Part shown: positions 51,350 through 61,844 of the stretch, one piece after another
How the letters are laid out: each line of letters starts with the position of its first letter
Position numbering within the stretch: the stretch's first letter is position 1
Assembly: GCA_947652115.1 (NCBI GenBank)
Contig: OX393565.1
Coordinates: 25,848,583-25,912,582 of the forward strand
Direction of reading: 5' to 3'
DNA from: Blastomussa wellsi
Lineage: Eukaryota > Cnidaria > Anthozoa > Scleractinia > Plerogyridae
Length of the DNA: 64,000 nucleotides
Program-made: the position numbers and the translations under genes
Notes under the pieces: generated by a model
What the model saw: only the letters and a program-made list of their open reading frames with translations
The model's database searches: none
Told to the model about the DNA's origin: nothing

Positions 51350-52357
51350 TTAAACTAATGATGTAAAAGGTGACGCAGGAAAAGCGTTTCTTAGACGTTA
51401 AAGGCTTCTTGGTTTGTATAAGCTACAAAGGCAACGTTTAAACTAAGATTGCTTGTTGTAGTGAACTAGATTATTTGACTGAGTGTGTAAACTATGAAGT
51501 AGTAAACTGAAAAGTAGGTTGATCAAAATCCTGTAGTTTTGTATGTTTTGAGTACAGAAATGAGACCAGATTCTTAATAGGCCATTTCTGAGTTCCCTTT
51601 TCCTTCAGTTTCAAAACAAGTCTAAGTGCAAAACTATTCATATGAAAATAAGCTTGTTTTGCATGAGAATGAAGATGCAGGTAAAACACATGTTCATATG
51701 AACGGTTTTCGCGCTGACTTGTTTTGACTCTGAGGCAAAAGAGAACTCGGAAATGTCCTATTAAGTTGCTAAAATTTTTTACTGATAGATTTATTCATCC
51801 TCTGTTAAAACTGTAAGTTTGTGAAAGAAACAAATCTAAGAGAATTGTAGTAAAACCACAATTTTTTCACCTTGCTGTTAATAAAACTTGAAAATGTTAA
51901 GTATGTGCACTGTTTGTTGTGAAATAGATTCACTGGAACTCGTCAATTTTCACTTAGTCACAGTTTGAATCTTGCTCAAATTTTTTCTGGCTTTGTTCAT
52001 TTATGTCTTCTGAAAACCTTTCGTAACATCTGTTCATTTGCAAACATATCACACACATTTATATAGGAAGGGCTTTGTTCCAGACCTAATTGAATCTTGA
52101 ATCTTAAGTTGAGGCAAAAGGCAACAAGGAAATTGCCAAGTTGTTTGACTTTCCACTTCTTAGATGTATTTTTGCAGTGGAATTATAGTACACCCTGCAC
52201 AATTTATTAAATAAATTAACCTTAATGATGAGTGTAATAATAATTATTGGCTCACTTTAATCAATCAATTATTGTAGTCAAACCTCCTTAATATGACCAC
52301 TAAAGGGTCAAGGAAACTGCCAAGGATGCTGCATTTGATTGAGAGTTTTCAAGATAG
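51350..52357. other. Spacer between the S9 peptidase and DTL genes
   Basis: It holds the peptidase 3' UTR and one MITE (51578-51760). No other coding or RNA feature is supported. Confidence 0.5.
51578..51760. mobile_element. MITE, copy 2 of the 21607 family
   Basis: The ends TAGGCCATTTCTGAGTTCCC and GAGAACTCGGAAATGTCCTA are inverted. Internal words are shared with 21607-21765. It lies 230 bp after the S9 peptidase stop codon. Confidence 0.8.
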
Positions 52358-52420
52358 TTAAATTTGTCTTTTGGCAGAAACCTTTGAACAGGTTGTCCTT
52401 TTTAAGTAAAAGCTCATTTT
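52358..52420 (-). CDS. DTL: Candidate terminal DTL exon carrying a PIP-box-like motif
   Basis: The minus strand reads KMSFYLKRTTCSKVSAKRQI then stop, after an acceptor-like CCCAAAG. KMSFYLKR parallels the C-terminal PCNA-binding motif KICTYFHRK of human DTL. The exon is in phase with a consensus donor, CAG|GTGAGT, at 53825 in the preceding DTL exon. The pyrimidine tract is weak and no transcript evidence is available, so this is a hypothesis. Confidence 0.4.
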   Translation of the reverse strand, partial: KMSFYLKRTTCSKVSAKRQI

Positions 52421-52643
52421 CTTTGGGCAGCCACCATTTTTTTCTTTGAAAAAGGCTGGAATGTGAAGATGATTATTCTTGTTTATTCCAAGTATTCCAT
52501 GCATTTCGTAGAGCAGGATGCTTGGAATGAATTCTGTGCATTCCAGGATATGAATTGCTACTAAATCAAACAACCATTCAAGTCATTCTAACCTATCATT
52601 ATTCTGACATGGGGTCAGTTGAATGCAGCCTGTATTACTGGTG

Positions 52644-52752
52644 ATTTGGTTTTATCAACTGGGTTGATAATGTGAATTGGCCTCCGTAAAGAGCTTTCGA
52701 ATCTCTTTATGGTGGCCAATTCACATTATCAACCCAGTTGATAAAACCAAAT
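52644..52752. mobile_element. Perfect 39-bp-arm palindrome
   Basis: Bases 52644-52682 and 52714-52752 are exact inverted copies (outer word ATTTGGTTTTATCAACTGGG), separated by a 31-base loop that itself holds AAGAG / CTCTT pairing. It is most likely a recent fold-back MITE. Confidence 0.9.
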
Positions 52753-53589
52753 TATCTTGCTATACTTCCCACCGACGCAGCACTACAGTTTCTTTAGAAA
52801 CTTACCCCCTGTATTACTGTAGATGGTCTATTTTATTATAAGGTGTCCATATGGAGAGGCTCCTTTCCACTGTACCATAGTTTAATACTGTTAAGTACAA
52901 CAATTTAAACTTTTCTACTTGTTTGCTTTTCACAACTGGAAGAGGTATTAGTTCATCTACTTACTACCTCTACTTTGATGCACTGTTAAAATTCAACTGG
53001 TTAGTGAGGCTTGGATGGCACAAAATAAGTGAAACTGAACAAGCATGTTTTATCACTTTCTGTTGTTTATCATGCTGAATATTGAAAAGAAATAAAAATA
53101 TCTACCGGTATACTTGCTCAGAATATCCGTTTTGTACACGTACAATAACTTTAATATGAATTTTATTAAAAATCTCTCTAATCTTAGCCTTTAAATTTAC
53201 ATTTAAAAAGGCCTCTGCCTTTAGTTGCCATGTTTCTGTGAAGGACAACCACAAAATAACTAAAGGTAATTTGTCATAGGGCACAGGTCTGTGCCAGTGT
53301 AAAGATATAAATCCAATATTTCAAGAGTGGCTGATTCGTTTGAAGTAGATCAAAATGCTCTGTCCTGGCTTGTGAATCTCCCCTCCCTAACAATGAATAA
53401 ACAAATATGTACTATTACTGGTAGTTGGACACAGACTAATTTGGCTAACATGTTTGCGTCCTTGTTGCTACCCAATTCAGATCATGTGATGATTCATTTG
53501 CATTCCATTCTCCAGACTGTGTTTCTGACTGGTGGCAATATTTCACTTGATGATGTCCACCTACTTATTGCCCAGTAAGGTTATATGGT

Positions 53590-53800
53590 GGTATGGGTTC
53601 AAGCCCTGGCTGTTCCTGTTTAAGACACTTAACTCTCACAGTGCCTCTGTATAAATTTGTACCAGCAAATTCAATGGTGGTGGTGGTGGGGAGGGCAGGA
53701 CCATCCTGTGGAGGACTTAGCATCCCACCCATTGGGGCGTAGAAATATTCCTAGTTACTTCATGTTATGGAAACCAGGGTAAGCTGTGTTCTGGTGGGTC
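53590..53800 (+). repeat. Diverged copy of the tRNA-derived SINE
   Basis: GGTTCAAGCCCTGG (B box), AGACACTTAACTCTCACAGT, GTGCCTCT, CTTAGCATCCCACCCA and GTAGAAATATTCCTAG follow the order of the intact SINE at 55930-56235. The unspliced reading of DTL exon 13 would run into this copy and end at 53765. Confidence 0.75.
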
Positions 53801-56800
53801 AGTAACTACAGTAGGTGGACTCACCTGTACTTTAAGAGGCTGTAAATCATCAGCTGGTGAATTGTTATCTGTTGCATTGTTTGTTGCAGCCAGAGTCTGA
53901 GTGGAGGTACTTTCACTTTCAGTCTCGGAAGGAAAAGTGCTGTGAGCACCGTACTTGGCTTTGCAATGCACACTCCACTCTGTTAGCCAGTTTTGTGTTC
54001 TTGTTGGAGTAGAAGCTTGACTGCTGGATTTTGTTGTGATATGTTGGTTGGATGTTGTTTCTAAAGTTTCTTTTCTCTTTGTAACAGCTTTCTTTTTAGC
54101 TTGCTTAGCTTCTTCAGAAGTACAGTTACTACAATCAAGACTTAAATTTTCTTTTCCTGTATTTGAATTTGTTTTGGCATGCCCACCCTCCTGACGAGGT
54201 GCAGTAGAATTTAAATGATTGCTGGTGCACAGTCGTTTCTTTAATGGAGACACTGTTGGACTCTTATGTCCACTAAAACAATTTTCCTTTGCATCTGTTG
54301 TTCCAAGTGTTTGTGTTCGATTGTTCTTTGGTTTTTCAACATTTTGCAAAGTGTTGTCAGCTTTTAATTTTTGTTCAGAGCTTGGTTCAGATTTAACTGA
54401 CTTGACCTCATCACTATCACTGTGAGTCCGTTTTCTTGAATTTGTTCTCAACCAGGATGTCAGCAATTGTTTTGGACTATGAAACTTTGAAACAGCTGGT
54501 GATCTTGGGTTAGAGCCTTCAGACACATCACTCCCAGGGGAGAGTGGAAGGGAGGTTGCACCACTTGCAGTGGAAAGGTTGGAAGGTTTGTTGTGAGCCA
54601 CTTGAGTTGATAAACCTGTGGAAACAATCATGAATAGAAGTGTGATGAACAGAGATGTTCAACCGTGACATCAACAAAGTGAAGTTAAATTTGTAGAGTA
54701 CCTGTTTTCAAGTTCGGTGGTGACAGGGGCTGAATGCTTGGGTTCTTTGGTGGGGTTGTGTTAACCGGGCTCTGAGAATTGGACATTACCATGCCAACAG
54801 GACTAGAGATTTGGTTTAGTCGTGGATTGGTGATCAGCTTAGTCGGCGGTGTCCACAGTATTCTCTTTGTGTCAGGACTTCCAGAGGGAGAATGGCTTGG
54901 TGTTCTATCAAATTCTAAAATGAGGAAATCTGTACTAAAACATTTATAGCGCCTTTCAATAACACGCAAACTCTGCTCATGTCGATGGTTACATTTTTTG
55001 CTGCCGTCAATCATCAAGCGGACCTCTCAGAAAACAGAGGTACACTTCAACAGGGTCAAAAGGTCACGTCTGTCAGTTGTGATTGGTAGACTTCGATCCA
55101 TTTTGTTTGTTTCTGATTTTCAAGGTTCATTAACTTTTACCGTAATTATGATTGACGGCAGCGAAAGACCCAATCGTTGGTTGGGTTTTGAACTTCAGAG
55201 TTCGCATATTATTGAAAACCGCAGTAATGAGGTACATTACAGACGGAGGGGAAGTGATGGGTCCTCACTTCATACAGTTTTGGTCAAAAAAGTAACTTTC
55301 ACCAAAACGTTTGAAATATCTTTTCAGTAATAATGAAGTTATTCAATCTGGAAAGCTGACCAGTGATGAAGTCTCTCACAGAGCACAGCATATGCTCGTT
55401 TTCAGATTATTTTTGTGCTATTAATTAAAAGTACTTTCAAATATTTAATGACCAGTGACATTAATTTACTTTGAGAAAATGTCATTTTATATCGTGTTAC
55501 AAACAAATTAATATTATTTGATCTTACAAATAGTAGTAATGCCAATCTATACATAGTTTGACACTTCAGGCAAAATTACATAACTTACCATAAAGAGCGG
55601 CGTGTGATTTCAGTGAAGTTCTGCAGCTCTTACCAATCACATTCCATTTGTCGCCCTTGCATACTCCACAATCCATTCTCCTTGAGTGTGTGTGAGAGAG
55701 AGAGCAGATGAGTAAATGAGTTAACTGTTAGACACCTGAGGATAGTTCAAATCATGTTATTGTAAGTTTTAAAATTGTGTTACTTCGTAAGTTGTTTTCA
55801 GTAATACTTGATGGAACTTGATTCTTACCATATCCTAAAGTTGTTGTCATCTGAACAGGTCACGATCTGCAAAATAGAACAAGTTGAAGCTATTAACCCA
55901 TTGACTCCTGGAGTTTTTTTATAAATAAAGGTAAGGTAGGTAAGTCTGCTGTCGGGCCTAGTGGCCCATCAGGCCGGAGCTTATCCCCGGTTTCTGAAGC
56001 ATGAAGCGACAGGGAGTATTTCTACTCCCCCCTGGATGGGATGCTAGTCCATCGCAGGGTTACCCCCCAGCAGTAAATTGGCCGGTACCCATTTGTACAC
56101 CTGGGTGAAGAGAGGCACTGTGAGAGTAAAGTGTCTTGCCCAAGAACACAACGCAGTGCCCCGGCCAGGACTCGAACCCGGACCGTCCGATCCAGAGTCC
56201 AGCGCACTAACCATTAGGCCACTGCGCCTCCCACATTTTATAAATAAAACATGAACATTTTCTGGTCAGTTATAGGCTAAATATTCTTCAAATTTCTCTA
56301 AAATGCATTTGCAAAATAAAGACATGCCAGGTTTTTCACTAGCATCGCATTTAATAACATTTTAGCTCGGGCATGCGCACAAATCAAAATTTCGGGATAG
56401 TTTTTGGACGAGAAAGTGACCCACCTCTTTAGGCTTTTTGATTTCTTTATTCTTATTTTTCGCTTTTCCTTTCCTCATATCTTTTTTATGCTTCTGTTGG
56501 CCTTTCATTGGGCTTGCTTTCGGTTCAAGAATTGCCACGAAAGCATCAATGAGACGGGAAATACTTTACATGGAGTCGCTAAGGGTAAGTGAGGGAAGTT
56601 TCCCCCCTAGTTTTTGGCGGAAATTTCTAAGCGTTTTCGTGCATATTTCAAGCGCCATTAGCCCAATCAATATCATCTGGGTATCATTGGAGAGCTCTTT
56701 CCTTCCTGCAAAACTAGGGTCTTCCTATTTTGGTCAAAGCTGATGACGTCAGATGCGGAACAAAGGTCAAGGTCTGTCACAGCTGGTTATGGCCAGTTTA

Positions 56801-59060
56801 GGAGTCAATGGGTTAAACATATTTATTCTTGAAACTGAACTCCAGATATTTGCTAATAACCTTAATTATAAAAAGATCCAACACACCTTTCCCTGATCAG
56901 ATGGACACCAGGCAACGCTTGTCACTTCTCCAAGGTGCCCCTTTAGGAGAAAGGGTGGGGCAAGAGGATCTGACACCCTCCAAACATAAGCGTCATTATC
57001 ACCAGATCCACTGAGGAGGTACATGCCGTCAGGGCTAAGGGTTGCCTTGACATAAAATGTTGAGTTCAGGTGACCCGAGAAAGCACAGATTGGATCCTGA
57101 ACAAATGCAGTACAGCTGTACATGTAGATGTTGTCATTAGTGCAGTTTGCAAATAAGCGGGAGTGGGTGGAATCCAAAACTAGAGATGAAAAACCTGGAA
57201 TGATAGCAGGGCCACTGGTTACTGTTAATTATAAGATCTTGATAGTTGTTTTGTCTTTATAAAAGCTCCACTGTCTTTGTCATCATTGATTGGAAATCAT
57301 TATTACAGTCTGTATTCAAGCCAAGTAGCCCTGAAAAAAGTCTGAAATATGATAATCTAATCAAAAGTTATCGCTAATTGAAGTTTGAATTTCCCGTCAT
57401 TTTGTTACTAAAAATAGCTCAAAATGACAGAATTCAAACTTCAATGTACCATAACTTTTGTGGATTGACATATTTCAGAATTTTTTTCAGTTGCAGGATC
57501 TTTGTGACATTTTCCCGCCAAAAAAAGAAAAAAAGATAAACGAAGGGTCACTTTGTGTCCCACCTTGATATTATCTTGAATGATAATTTCATATCTTTTT
57601 TCTCATCAATCAATCACTTTATACCACCTACCATGTTTTCGTACACCATGGCCTGGGTAAGGAAAAGTGTGAAATGGTACTGGCTCTTGTTTTAGATTGG
57701 TGTAGGTTTTGCGCAGGTCCCAGATCTTGATTTTACCATCCATTGCTCCTGCAGATATGAGTTTTTCACTCCCTTGAAATAAGACTGCTGTAACACTCTG
57801 TTGACCTGAGTTCTGCAATAGTAATGTTAAATGATCATTAGCTTTAGAGCTTTTTCCAGATATAGCAAGCATGAATACATAGGTGGCCTGTACCAGAAAG
57901 ACCTCTGATGATATTCTCAGTACACTCAAGCTTCTTGCTTGGTTAATAAGAAACTGTGTTCCAGTGTCTGTTTTTTAGAAACTTTGAGCTTTTTCTTAAC
58001 CCAAGCATGATAATATTGAATTTTGAAGCTTGTAAACTCACTTTTACTAGGTGAGCTTTGTACTTGTACATGCCACAATTTGAAAAGTGGGCATTCAGAA
58101 AATCCCATAAGGACTGCCCTTCCCTTCCAATAGGATCTGAAGAAAACAGGCATTTAAAGCATATTTATGGAGGGTTTAGTTCAAGTTTAATGACAGATAA
58201 CCAAAGTTTCTTAACAAATAAGTCAACTCTCAATATGGCAATACACATTGCAAGGATACTAGTCAGCCTCACCTTTATTTTTGTTGATATGTGGATTTTT
58301 TTAGTACTTTATTTTATGCAGAGCATATAAACAAAAGGGATTGCTGTGAAACTGCCTAAGGCAATTTAAAAGAGTACCAGTAATGCAACTTTGTGTTGAG
58401 GCAACAAGAGTTTGCTTCACTGTACACTTTCATAATAATTTTAAGGGCTTTGAAAAGAGCGGATTTCACTGATTTCTCCAAAAATATTTTCTCCAAAATA
58501 GTGAGTGTGCAGACACCCAGACTGGATGCCCGTCTGGCTGAGAGTCTGTGTACATGTTGCTGAACCAGCTAGCAGCCCTCCACCCCTTGGTGTTTAGATA
58601 TTCTTTGTACTCACCATAACTGGTCTGGAAGAAGATCCTCTCCTTGCTTTCTTCTTCACTGTTTGTGGGGTTCCTGGGACCTTCTCTGCATGAGCATTGG
58701 ATATCACATTGACAGGTTGACAGAACCGACCTGTGCGGCGATTACATCTCATGTCCCATACCATCACATTGCCATCTCTTGCACCTGTGGCAAAGATAAC
58801 TATAAAAGAGAAGTTTTAGTTGGAGTACATCTTATGAGAAAAGTTACATTTAATTAGTGATTTGAGATTACATCATTGTCAATAGACAAATTGCATAAAA
58901 AAAACACTTTGGCTATGATTTAGGCAGAAGCTTCTTGTTTAGGTCAAGCAAAGAGAACAGTCAACTAGAGTTAAGGTATAATTAGAGTTGAAAAAGGTTC
59001 CTTCAGAGCACTCTTAAACCGGCTAAAAAATGGAACAGTTTATAAATTCTCTGCCTATGA

Positions 59061-59092
<32 letters not shown>

Positions 59093-61643
59093 CAATAACT
59101 TTATTAGTGTCAAATAGTCAAGTGCCTTGTAAAGACAGGGCACTAACCAATCCTGGTGTTTATAATAAACAGGTCTGTTATATAAGTCGGAACGATGTTT
59201 TCCTGTCTCCCATAGTGGTATATCCGGAGTTCAATCCACTAACCATGACACCGCTGTGCTTTCCCTAAGCTCCCTCAATCACCGTACCATGCCTAGTGCT
59301 ATATTGAATCAACTTACAGATGTCATCCTCCCTGAAGTCCACAGATTTCACACTGCAGCTGTGTCCTTTGAACACAGCCAAGCATTCGTCTCGATTGACA
59401 TCCCACAATCTGACTGTCTGATCACCTGAGGCGGTAACCTGTAGTGACAAGCAGCATAATTGGTAGAAAAATTTGGAAATCTGTCATTGTTACAAAGTTC
59501 TAAAATCATCATACAGTTAGTTGATAAGTACCAGCAGTATTAAGACTGTGGAGAGTATAATATTATTCAGAATAAAATAGGACAATTACTCTCTAAATTG
59601 TATGACATGAGTTACTGGTATTAATTATTGGTACAACAAAACAATTTTGAGGTTGAGGGGTCTTTGAGGACCTCTTGTGTGAAAATGTCTAATTGTTTGC
59701 AATAGGTTGGAAAACAACATCAGAGAACACATCAAGTGCGTGTGATTGACATGCAAATGGCATAGGAGTCCAAATACAAGTACCCAGTTACAAATAGTTG
59801 CACTATTAGACAGCTTTAATTACCGCTTGTGTGCCAATTACCCAACAAAAGGATAGGATTTTCGCTATGGATATCAGTGAATGCTGTTACAGTTGCATTA
59901 CAGTTGTATCTCTTACCAACATTGCTTGCCCCTCCATCCATGCAATATCAAACACTGCATTCTCATGAGCATTCCATTCTGAATTTGGACAAAGATATAA
60001 ATACAAAACATTTTATAATATTTCCAAAGTGCCTTATCATAAATGACTGTTACATGTATGTACTTTGTCAAGTAGTTATGAAAATTATAACAACAAAGAC
60101 AAGGAAAATGGACATGTTTGCATGTAAATATTAATGACATTTATGGAGGGGGGGTTAATAGGAGTCTGCAAACCCGCCGATCTGCACTATTTTTTGGCCA
60201 AATCCATCAATCTGCCACTATTTTCACTCAAATCTAGATCTGCATACTTTCAAACTTTCCGTGGTACAGTTTAACTGCAGCAGTGGGTAATGGTTGTTTT
60301 TTATGTCATTTCTTAACAGGTTTGTTGCATTGCTCGTTGTTGCAAAATTCCATTGCAATATGGTTGTAAGAGTCTCATCCGAGAACAAATTGGACAACAT
60401 CTCAGCATATCAAGCAAGACTGACCAAAGATACTAAATTAGGACTTTGTTTAACATCTGTCATCCAAACTTCATGGCAAGGAGAGTCTGGGATCTGAGCC
60501 AATTTACTGTGATCCATTGCATTTTCTAAATCCATGAATCCTCTATGTATGGCAAAAAATCTATAATCTGTGAAAATCAGTCGATCTGTGAACCTATTCA
60601 TCCCCCTCTGTATAGCATAACCTCTTACAGGTGTCCTAGACAACAATCAAGGACAATCAAGAATAATGTTTTTATTACTGGGTAAGGTTATTGAAAAAAA
60701 TTGCATTAAATTATGTTTTGTTTATTTCCATTATAGTAAAAGGTGGGTAAGTCTCTGCAGGATGTGACGACACATATTAGTCAACATGTTAGCCTGAGTT
60801 GCCATGTGACCATGTGCGATAGTCGACATGGTAACCCCTGTATCCATGTGACTGCACATGGCGACAACTGTTATCTTGTGATTACTGGTACACTGAAGGC
60901 TGTCTGACACAACCCTGTAACCATAATATTTTGTAAATTTCAACATGTGTTGAGAATTGCCTGTGTGCCTTTAGCCAGTTGGAATAGAGATAATAAATAC
61001 AATGTATAGTATCTGTTAAGTATACCCTTGATTATTGATCTTGATCCAGTTTTCCTGGAGTCCAAAATCTGTACCCAGCCATCTTCATCAGCTATGCCTA
61101 ACATGTGTCCACCAAGTCCAGCTTGAAACCAAATTGAAAACAATTTGCAATAAAATTACTAAGCACGTTTAATCAATCAAAGAAATGGAAAGTCTCAGAG
61201 CATGTGACGGAAACTTACCCTTGCTAAAACCGCATGCAAACGGAGGAACATCAATCTGAAATTGTGAATGAACGCATTTGTTCTTTTGTGGAAAGCGAAA
61301 TCTACATAATTTTGTGTGTACATCTTGTAAATAAGATTAACCATACAATTCTTGGTAAAACTTAAAGCGTTAGTTCCAAGTACCTACCTCTCGTCTTCGA
61401 ACGAGATGTTCGTCGTTTTTGACACAATTGAACGTGTCTAGCGCAAAGTCGACGGGCAAAGCTGAATATTTGTGAAAGAAAGAAAGTTCACGTCGCGTTT
61501 AGCTTTCATGCGGCAGACAAAGAGCACAGTGTTTACAAGCTTACATACGGCCCATTCAGTGAATGATCGTCAAATCTGTACTTACCTCTCCTTGAAGGAC
61601 TAGGTACAAGCTGCCGTTGAAAAATAGAAGTGAGGAGAGTCAT
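53765..61643 (-). CDS. DTL: DTL/CDT2, substrate receptor of the CRL4 ubiquitin ligase
   Basis: CDT2 binds DDB1-CUL4 and targets CDT1, SET8 and p21 for destruction on PCNA-loaded chromatin. Thirteen exons join in phase: 61586-61643, 61388-61461, 61219-61255, 61026-61121, 59917-59978, 59318-59438, 58615-58784, 57632-57812, 56887-57194, 55829-55866, 55589-55680, 54702-54914 and 53825 (or 53765)-54615. The WD40 propeller fills about residues 45-405: WNAHENAVFDIAWM, SGDQTVRLWDVNRDE, RDGNVMVWDMRC, QSVTAVLFQG, MDGKIKIWDLRK, LFANCTNDNIYMYS, HLNSTFYVKATLSPDG and EVTSVAWCPSD. VWDMRC and IWDLRK supply the WDxR boxes for DDB1. The Ser/Pro-rich tail carries many SP/TP sites (SPTVSPLKK, TRTPS-like), as expected of a cyclin-dependent-kinase target. 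With the candidate exon at 52358 the protein is about 767 aa; human DTL has 730. It is divergent from INTS7. Confidence 0.94.
55897..56812 (-). mobile_element. piggyBac-like MITE copy B, interrupted by a SINE
   Basis: It is flanked by TTAA on both sides (55893-55896 and 56813-56816), with inverted ends CCCATTGACTCCT and AGGAGTCAATGGG. TTAA target sites and CCC termini are piggyBac hallmarks. No transposase is present. The SINE at 55930-56235 is inside. The element makes up almost the whole intron between DTL exons 10 and 9. Confidence 0.88.
55930..56235 (-). mobile_element. Intact tRNA-derived SINE with 13-bp target duplications
   Basis: The head (right end, minus strand) has an A box CCTAATGGTTAGTGCGC and a B box GGTTCGAGTCC. 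The body holds GGGCAAGACACTTTACTCTC and a central block with GGACTAGCATCCCATCC, resembling the widespread metazoan SINE domains. TTTTATAAATAAA is duplicated exactly at 55917-55929 and 56236-56248. Fragments of the same family lie at 25080 and 53590. Confidence 0.9.
57331..57490. mobile_element. Fold-back MITE in a DTL intron
   Basis: CTGAAAAAAGTCTGAAATAT is inverted at the right end as ATATTTCAGAATTTTTTTCAG. The arms continue through AAAAGTTAT, TTGAAGTTTGAATT and GTCATTTTG over about 75 bases. Confidence 0.8.
59066..59100 (+). repeat. ATA/AAT microsatellite
   Basis: About nine AAT units grading into AAC, in a DTL intron. Confidence 0.9.
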
Positions 61644-61844
61644 TTCGTTTTTCGATTTAGGTGAAAATTCCGGGTCAACTCAAAATGTTATCATCGTCAA
61701 AGCGCAAAGAAAGGCTTCCCGCGAAATTAAAATGCGCGGGAAGCTTTCACTTCTGATTTTTGATTGGACCATTTTCTCCAGGAGATCCCAGCATGCTCGG
61801 CGTTTGAATCGCTAGTGATGCCTTGTGGGATATGTGTTTCCAAC
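61644..61844. promoter_or_regulatory. Probable bidirectional promoter DTL / INTS7
   Basis: There are 201 bp between the divergent start codons of DTL and INTS7. The INTS7 ATG lies in CAACATGGCGGC (YY1-type element). No TATA box is obvious. The segment includes CCGCGAAAT and TTCCCGCGAAATTAA-like E2F-type words near 61718, which would suit DTL, an S-phase gene; this is inference. Confidence 0.6.

Noticed and set aside
56150..56235. tRNA gene on the minus strand
   Set aside because: The tRNA-like part is the head of a SINE with a full body and exact target duplications.
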